Origin: Streptomyces noursei | GTDB taxonomy: Bacteria; Actinomycetota; Actinomycetes; Streptomycetales; Streptomycetaceae | Length of the DNA: 64,000 bases | Assembly: GCF_016917755.1 (NCBI RefSeq) | Contig: NZ_CP070326.1 | Location: 5,208,001-5,272,000 of the forward strand | Reading direction: 5' to 3' | In this document: in pieces, positions 56,194-61,098 of the stretch | Position numbering within the stretch: the first letter of the stretch is position 1 | How the letters are laid out: the number at the start of each line of letters is the position of its first letter | Position numbers and translations under genes: made by a program | Notes under the pieces: model-generated | The model's input: the letters and a program-made list of their open reading frames with translations, nothing else | Databases searched by the model: none | Told to the model about the DNA's origin: nothing

Positions 56194-56399
56194 GCCGCCT
56201 CCCCGGTGAAGATCGTGGCCGCGGTGACGCCGTAGGCCCGCTCGATGGCAGCGAGCCCGTCGGGGCCGGGCGCGTGGCGTCCGGTCACCCATCGGTAGGC
56301 GGAGACGTAGGGGACGCCAAGACGGCGCGCGATTTCGGCGGTGGTGTGGTCGCCGTGCGTCTGGGCGGCGGCGATCAGATGGGCAGGGGTGTATGCCAC
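56190..56399 (-). CDS. Cro-like helix-turn-helix regulator
   Basis: 69 aa. VAYTPAHLIAAAQTHGDHTT, then AEIARRLGVPYVSAYRWVTG gives a helix-turn-helix with GVPYVSAYRW as recognition region. It is the first gene of the leftward early operon and divergent from the repressor gene, the usual position of Cro. Direct repeats at 56428-56478 just upstream are likely operators. The frame is open a further 29 codons, but those codons would lie inside the operator repeats. Confidence 0.75.
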   Translation of the reverse strand: MAYTPAHLIAAAQTHGDHTTAEIARRLGVPYVSAYRWVTGRHAPGPDGLAAIERAYGVTAATIFTGEAA

Positions 56400-56427
56400 G
56401 TCCGTACGACCTTTCGTGAGTACGACG

Positions 56428-56478
56428 TATCGATCACGAGTGGAACGTAGCAGGTATTGATCACGAGTGGAAGTTAGA
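56428..56478. promoter_or_regulatory. direct-repeat operators of the immunity region
   Basis: GATCACGAGTGGAA occurs at 56432-56445 and again at 56459-56472, 27 bases apart, each preceded by GTAT(C/T). A related TGATCAAGG follows at 56480. Between the divergent Cro-like and repressor genes, these are probable binding sites for one or both. Confidence 0.65.
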
Positions 56479-56683
56479 TTGATCAAGGACCGATGTCAGT
56501 GGTGGGGGGTAACGTCAGATGAGTGGGTAAATCACGCAACGTGCACTTATCCGCTTGTATCTAACGCAGTGACCATGTGTACGATCGATCACCAGGGGTG
56601 TTCGTCACCCTGGGTGCGTCAAAAGGGGGTCAAAGCCATGCCTAAAAATCGCCGTCAGTGCGATAGCGATCGTCCGTGCGCGG

Positions 56684-56695
56684 TACATTGCAAGC
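56684..56695 (+). promoter_or_regulatory. -10 box giving a leaderless repressor transcript
   Basis: TACATT at 56684-56689 lies 6 bases before the ATG at 56696, with no ribosome site. Transcription would begin at the start codon, as for lambda cI from PRM. The -35 region is weak, which would allow activation. Confidence 0.5.
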
Positions 56696-57112
56696 ATGAA
56701 ACCCCAGGCCCGTCTCCCACAGCCCGGTGGAGCGCTCACCGTTGGTCGGTGGCTCCATGACGAATTGCAGCGTCGCGGATACAACCTCTCGCAGAGGGGA
56801 GGCGGCCGGCGGGTCTTTGCCACTGAATCTGGCATCCCGCAAGCGACCGTCTCACGCTTGTTGCGAGACGACGGCGGCGCCGACCCTGCCACTCTCGGCA
56901 AGGTCGCTCAGGCGCTCAACGTCCCGCTAACCCCGCTCCTGGTACTGGCCGGCATCATCCCCGAGGCCGAAGTCGAACGGCCCACGTCGATCAGTACCGA
57001 CGAAGCGCTCGCGGCGCTCGGCATCACCAGGCCGGCACACAAAGTCGCGGTCATGTCCATGGTGAACGCACTCCTCGACGAAACACCCGAGAGAGGCGAC
57101 ACCAGTAAGTAA
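56696..57112 (+). CDS. immunity repressor (XRE-family)
   Basis: 138 aa. The helix-turn-helix spans about 40-75 (ATESGIPQATVSRLLRDDGG, then LGKVAQALNVPLTPLLVLAG); a short helical C-terminal part (about 95-130) probably dimerises. No RecA-dependent cleavage domain is present, so induction must differ from lambda. It is divergent from the Cro-like gene and followed by a two-TM protein and the integrase. The transcript is probably leaderless. Confidence 0.8.
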   Translation: MKPQARLPQPGGALTVGRWLHDELQRRGYNLSQRGGGRRVFATESGIPQATVSRLLRDDGGADPATLGKVAQALNVPLTPLLVLAGIIPEAEVERPTSISTDEALAALGITRPAHKVAVMSMVNALLDETPERGDTSK

Positions 57113-57123
57113 CAAGGAAAACC

Positions 57124-57429
57124 ATGTCTCGACGCACCCTGCACACCGTCATGTACGCCCTCGCGGCCGTCGTCGTCGCTGCCCTCACCCTGCTTGGCGA
57201 AGGGCTTATCCACTCTGAGCACGTCGCACCGCTCTACGCCGGTGGCATCACCACCCTGATCGCCGTCCCGGCCCTGCTCATCAGCGCGTGGCGAATGGCC
57301 CTCCGCAAAGTCGAAGCCGACGCCGAACGCCACGCCAAAGCCGGCTACTTCCAGTGCTACGAGGACGTACGGGAAGGCCGAGTGCAACCGGGTGCCGCCC
57401 TCAACATCACTGAAAAGGCGGTGACTTGA
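57124..57429 (+). CDS. two-TM lysogeny-module membrane protein
   Basis: 101 aa. Two membrane segments (VMYALAAVVVAALTLLGEGL and LYAGGITTLIAVPALLISAW) then a cytosolic charged tail (RKVEADAERHAKAGYFQCY). It lies between the repressor and integrase genes, a place where temperate phages often keep genes expressed in the lysogen, such as superinfection-exclusion proteins. AAGGAAA precedes the ATG. Confidence 0.65.
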   Translation: MSRRTLHTVMYALAAVVVAALTLLGEGLIHSEHVAPLYAGGITTLIAVPALLISAWRMALRKVEADAERHAKAGYFQCYEDVREGRVQPGAALNITEKAVT

Positions 57430-57530
57430 CGCCGGAAAAAAGCGGCTAGCGGTAGTCACCTAGCTGCGCTGCCGCGGGGGGTAGCGCAGTAGCGACCCCA
57501 GAGCCTCAAAGCCACTGAGAGGACAGTGAC

Positions 57531-59234
57531 GTGACACCCAACTCGTTGCAGATAGGTTCGCCGTTCGCAGGCGAGCCGTATATCGGCTACATCAGAGTGA
57601 GCACATGGCGAGAGGAGAAAATCTCTCCCGAACTCCAGAAAACAGCCATCGAGGCATGGGCACGCCGAACCGGTCGACGCATCATCGACTGGATCGAAGA
57701 CCTCGACATGACCGGCCGCAACTTCAAGCGGAAGATCATGCGTGGCATCGAGCACGTCGAGAAGCGCAAGGCTGTCGGCATCGCTGTCTGGAAGTACAAC
57801 CGCTTCGGCCGAAACGACCTGGGCATCGCGGTCAACCTCGCCCGCCTTGAACAGGTCGGCGGCCAACTCCAGTCCGCCACCGAGGACATAGACGCCTCCA
57901 CCGCCGTCGGAAAGTTCAACCGGGCAATCCTGTTTGACCTAGCGGTATTTGAATCCGACCGCGCCGGCGAGCAGTGGAAAGAAGCCCACGCACACCGCCG
58001 CGCCTTGCAACTCCCCGCCACCGGCCGCGGTCGCTTCGGGTACATCTGGCATCCCCGCCGCATACCCGACCCCGACCGCCTCGGCGAGTTCCTGCTGCAA
58101 GAAGAGTGGTACCAAGTCCACGAACAGCACGCCCCCTACATGGACGCGGCCTACGAACGGAAAGTAAACGGCGACGGCTTCAACCAGCTCGTTCACTGGT
58201 ACAACGGGGCCGGCTTGCGCAGCACCCGCGGCGGCCTCTGGTACGTCTCCGGCCTCGCCCGCTACATGGACTCGGGCTTTGCCGCCGGCCTGCTACGCAT
58301 CCACGACCCAAAGTGCAGATGCAAGTTCACCGAAACCAACGGATGCCCGTTCAAGCAGTACATCTACGTACCCGGCGCGCATGAACCGATCATCGGGTGG
58401 GATCTGTGGGAGGCGTATCAGAAGCACCGAGAGACGACGAAGAAGACCCCGCCACGGGCGCGCAAGGCGACCTACCCTCTTACCGGCCTGGCACGACACA
58501 ACCTGTGCCGCCACCACCTCAGTGCGGCATCCGACAGTGGCCGACGCGACGGCAAAACCATCCGCGGCCACTACCTCGTGTGCAGCCAGTACAAGCACCG
58601 CAGTCACGATGCATGCCCGCAGAACATCAACGCCAAGCGTTTAGACGTCGAGACCAAGGTGCGCGAATGGCTGAAGGACAAAGCCGCGGCCGGCATCGAT
58701 GCCGCACCGGCCACCCAGCAGCGACCCGCCGCCCTCGACGAGCGCGCCGCCGCCGCCCGTGAGCGGGTCCGGATGCAAGCCGAACTCGCAAAGATCGACA
58801 AGGCGCTCGACCGGCTCGTGACCGACTACGCCCTTGACCCGGACAAGTACCCGGCCGAGACCTTCGCCCGCGTACGTGACCAGCTCACCGACAAAAAGGG
58901 CGGCATCACGGCCGACCTCAACAAGCTCGCAGAGGTCGAGAACGCGCCAGCGATCGAGGACGTCCAGCCAATCATCGTGGGACTCGTCGAGGAATGGGAC
59001 ACCCTGGTCACCGAGGAGAAAAACGCACTGCTCAAGCAGGTAGCCCGGCGGGTAGTCGTCGGGTACGCGGACGACGGCAAGAAGCGCAACCGCGGAATCA
59101 CCGTGCAGGTACACCCTGTATGGGAGCGCGACCCATGGGAGCCGATCAAGGGCGAAGTCGTCGACCGCCGAGAGATGCCCGGGGGTAATCGGCGACTGGG
59201 CGAGCTGGCGGGCCCGGTCCGACACACCGAGTAG
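57531..59234 (+). CDS. int: large serine integrase
   Basis: 567 aa. Catalytic domain: YIGYIRVSTWREEKISPELQ with nucleophile Ser24, then DLDMTGRNFKR and VWKYNRFGRN. The recombinase domain is about 190-300, followed by a zinc-ribbon type region (CRHHLS...LVCSQYKHRSHDACPQ) and a long coiled coil (about 400-460) that sets direction of recombination. It inserts the phage into the acyl-CoA ligase gene. The GTG at 57531 follows GAGAGGA. It is read toward attR and the rebuilt ligase gene, 91 bases away. Confidence 0.94.
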   Translation: MTPNSLQIGSPFAGEPYIGYIRVSTWREEKISPELQKTAIEAWARRTGRRIIDWIEDLDMTGRNFKRKIMRGIEHVEKRKAVGIAVWKYNRFGRNDLGIAVNLARLEQVGGQLQSATEDIDASTAVGKFNRAILFDLAVFESDRAGEQWKEAHAHRRALQLPATGRGRFGYIWHPRRIPDPDRLGEFLLQEEWYQVHEQHAPYMDAAYERKVNGDGFNQLVHWYNGAGLRSTRGGLWYVSGLARYMDSGFAAGLLRIHDPKCRCKFTETNGCPFKQYIYVPGAHEPIIGWDLWEAYQKHRETTKKTPPRARKATYPLTGLARHNLCRHHLSAASDSGRRDGKTIRGHYLVCSQYKHRSHDACPQNINAKRLDVETKVREWLKDKAAAGIDAAPATQQRPAALDERAAAARERVRMQAELAKIDKALDRLVTDYALDPDKYPAETFARVRDQLTDKKGGITADLNKLAEVENAPAIEDVQPIIVGLVEEWDTLVTEEKNALLKQVARRVVVGYADDGKKRNRGITVQVHPVWERDPWEPIKGEVVDRREMPGGNRRLGELAGPVRHTE

Positions 59235-59325
59235 CTCACGCAAGGTAGTGACTTACCACCGGGAACGGCAGCAGAATCAGCCGGAAACTACCCGCGCGTA
59301 AACCGGCTCCCGGGAGGCACCCCCG

Positions 59326-60981
59326 ATGCAGAGCACCATGCAGGATGTACCGCTCCTTGTCTCACGGATCTTGACCCACGGGTCATCCGTCCATGGACGA
59401 GCTGAGGTCATTACCTGGACCGGGGAGGCCAACGAACCACGGCGGCGCACCTTCGCCGAGGTCGGCGCCCGCGCCGCGCAGCTTGCACACGCGCTCCGGG
59501 AGACGCTCGGGGTGCGCGAGTCAGGGATTGTTGGAACCCTCATGTGGAACAACGCGGAGCACCTAGAGGCGTACCTCGGTATCCCCTCTATGGGTGCTGT
59601 GCTCCACACGCTGAACCTGCGACTCCCGGCCGAGCAACTTGCCTGGATCATCAACCACGCCGAGGACCGCGTCGTCCTCGTCGACGGCAGCCTGCTGCCG
59701 CTGCTGGCGCCGCTGCTTCCGCACCTGCCGACTGTTCAGCACGTGGTAGTCAGTGGCCCCGGTGATCGCTCGGTGCTCGATGGCGCTACCGCCGCCGTGC
59801 ACGACTACGAGCAGCTCATCGCCGACCGCCCGACGTCGTACGACTGGCCTGAACTGGACGAACGCGCCGCCGCGGCCATGTGCTACACCTCCGGCACCAC
59901 CGGAGAACCCAAGGGAGTCGTCTACTCGCATCGCTCGATGTATCTGCACTGCTTGCAGGTCAACACGGGCGAGGCGTTCGGGCTCACCTCGCGAGACTGT
60001 TGTGCCCCTTTGGTGCCCATGTTCCACGTCAACGCCTGGGGACTGCCGCACGCGGCGTTCATGGCCGGCGCGTCGCTGCTGATGCCGGACCGCTTCCTGC
60101 AGCCCGCGCCGCTCGCCGAGATGATCGAGACGATCCGGCCGACCATAGGAGCCGCGGTACCGACCATCTGGCAGGGGCTGCTGGCCGAACTCGACGCCCA
60201 CAAGCGGGACGTGGCCTGTCTGCACACCGTCGTCATCGGCGGCTCGGCCTGCCCGCCGGCCCTGATGCGGGGCTTCCAGGAGCGGCACGGGATCCGCGTG
60301 GTGCACGCCTGGGGGATGACCGAGACCTCGCCGCTGGGCTGCGTCTCCCACCCGCCGGCCGGGGTGGACGACGAGGAGGAGTGGGCCTACCGCGCCACCC
60401 AGGGCCGCTTCCCGGCCTCCGTCGAGGCCCGGCTGATCGGCCCGGCCGGCGAGGAACTGCCCTGGGACGGCACCGCGGCGGGCGAGCTGGAGGTGCGCGG
60501 CCCGTGGATCGCGGGCGCCTACTACGGCGGCGCGCAGGGCGCGCTGCTGCGCCCGGAGGACAAGTTCAGCCCCGACGGCTGGCTGCGCACCGGCGACGTC
60601 GGCACGATCACGCCGGACGGCTATCTGACCCTGACCGACCGGGCCAAGGACGTCATCAAGTCGGGCGGCGAGTGGATCTCGTCGGTCGAGCTGGAGAACC
60701 ACCTGATGGCCCACCCGGGCGTCGCCGAGGCCGCGGTGGTGGCCGTGCCGGACGAGAAGTGGGGCGAACGGCCGCTGGCCACCGTGGTGTTGACCGACGG
60801 TTCGGCGATCACCTACGAGGAGCTGCGGGCGTTCCTCGGCGAGCGGATCGCGCGCTGGCAGCTGCCGGAGCGGTGGGCGGTGATCCCGTCGGTGCCGAAG
60901 ACGAGCGTCGGCAAGTTCGACAAGAAGGTGCTGCGGCGCCAGTACGCGGACGGCGAGCTGGACGTGACGCTGCTGAGCTGA
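59326..60981 (+). CDS. acyl-CoA ligase, chimera of phage-borne 5' part and host 3' part
   Basis: 551 aa, an AMP-forming acyl-CoA synthetase joining a carboxylic acid to CoA through an acyl-AMP. Motifs: CYTSGTTGEPKGVVYSHRS (P-loop), WGMTETSPLG (adenine/acyl site), GWLRTGDVG (hinge) and SVGKFDKKVLR with the catalytic Lys. Codons 1-231 come from the phage, about four in five residues matching the stranded host part; from 60032 on, the DNA is host and third-position GC rises. GGGAGG precedes the ATG. Expression may come from a phage promoter or from integrase read-through. Confidence 0.93.
   Translation: MQSTMQDVPLLVSRILTHGSSVHGRAEVITWTGEANEPRRRTFAEVGARAAQLAHALRETLGVRESGIVGTLMWNNAEHLEAYLGIPSMGAVLHTLNLRLPAEQLAWIINHAEDRVVLVDGSLLPLLAPLLPHLPTVQHVVVSGPGDRSVLDGATAAVHDYEQLIADRPTSYDWPELDERAAAAMCYTSGTTGEPKGVVYSHRSMYLHCLQVNTGEAFGLTSRDCCAPLVPMFHVNAWGLPHAAFMAGASLLMPDRFLQPAPLAEMIETIRPTIGAAVPTIWQGLLAELDAHKRDVACLHTVVIGGSACPPALMRGFQERHGIRVVHAWGMTETSPLGCVSHPPAGVDDEEEWAYRATQGRFPASVEARLIGPAGEELPWDGTAAGELEVRGPWIAGAYYGGAQGALLRPEDKFSPDGWLRTGDVGTITPDGYLTLTDRAKDVIKSGGEWISSVELENHLMAHPGVAEAAVVAVPDEKWGERPLATVVLTDGSAITYEELRAFLGERIARWQLPERWAVIPSVPKTSVGKFDKKVLRRQYADGELDVTLLS
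60002..60031. other. attR (phage P arm plus host-right core)
   Basis: The core ATGTTCCACGTCA at 60019-60031 is preceded by the phage arm GTGCCCCTTTGGTGC (60002-60016), the mirror of the attL arm. The whole site is read as codons of the ligase (CAPLVPMFHV). Confidence 0.88.
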
Positions 60982-60987
60982 CCCCGA

Positions 60988-61012
60988 GGGGTGGGCCCGC
61001 CCGGGCCCACCC
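60988..61012 (+). terminator. terminator after the ligase gene
   Basis: GGGTGGGCC (60988-60996) pairs with GGCCCACCC (61004-61012). Confidence 0.65.
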
Positions 61013-61024
61013 GCAGGTCCTCGC

Positions 61025-61078
61025 CCGGTGAACCCCGGGGCCCGTCCGGTGAACCCTGGGGCCCGTCCGGTGAACCGG
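61025..61078. repeat. 21-bp tandem repeat, about 2.6 units
   Basis: Units start CCGGTGAACC at 61025, 61046 and 61067; the first two differ by one base, the third is partial. It fills the gap between two convergent genes. Confidence 0.75.
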
Positions 61079-61098
61079 AGCCGGGCAGGCCCGGTCCG

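Larger units (their letters stand above)
21595..60031. mobile_element. integrated temperate siphovirus (about 38.4 kb)
   Basis: A complete-looking prophage bounded by the 13-bp att core. Virion genes are full set: terminase, SPP1-type portal, minor capsid, scaffold, capsid, head-tail connectors, tail tube, chaperones, tape measure, baseplate/fibre, endolysin and holin-like genes. No essential gene is visibly broken. Third-position GC and overall GC are lower than in the flanks. Size and insertion in an acyl-CoA/coumarate-CoA-ligase-type gene recall phage SV1 (about 37.6 kb from memory). Confidence 0.93.

Noticed and set aside
56584..56760. Cys-rich short frame starting MPKNRRQCDSDRPCAVHCKH
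   Set aside because: It overlaps the operator region and the repressor gene start in another frame, and its second half is plainly a shadow of the repressor gene.
21595..60031. An integrating conjugative element instead of a phage
   Set aside because: The DUF2637 protein recalls plasmid spread proteins, but there is a full set of head, tail, packaging and lysis genes and no FtsK/TraB-type translocase.
20905..60981. Simple tandem duplication of a host ligase gene flanking the prophage
   Set aside because: The left copy stops exactly at the att core and the right copy changes codon character exactly there; the two arms of attP match only if the right 5' part is phage DNA.
61025..61078. 21-bp tandem repeat as a regulatory array
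   Set aside because: It lies between convergent gene ends next to a terminator, so a regulatory role is unlikely; it is probably a neutral repeat.
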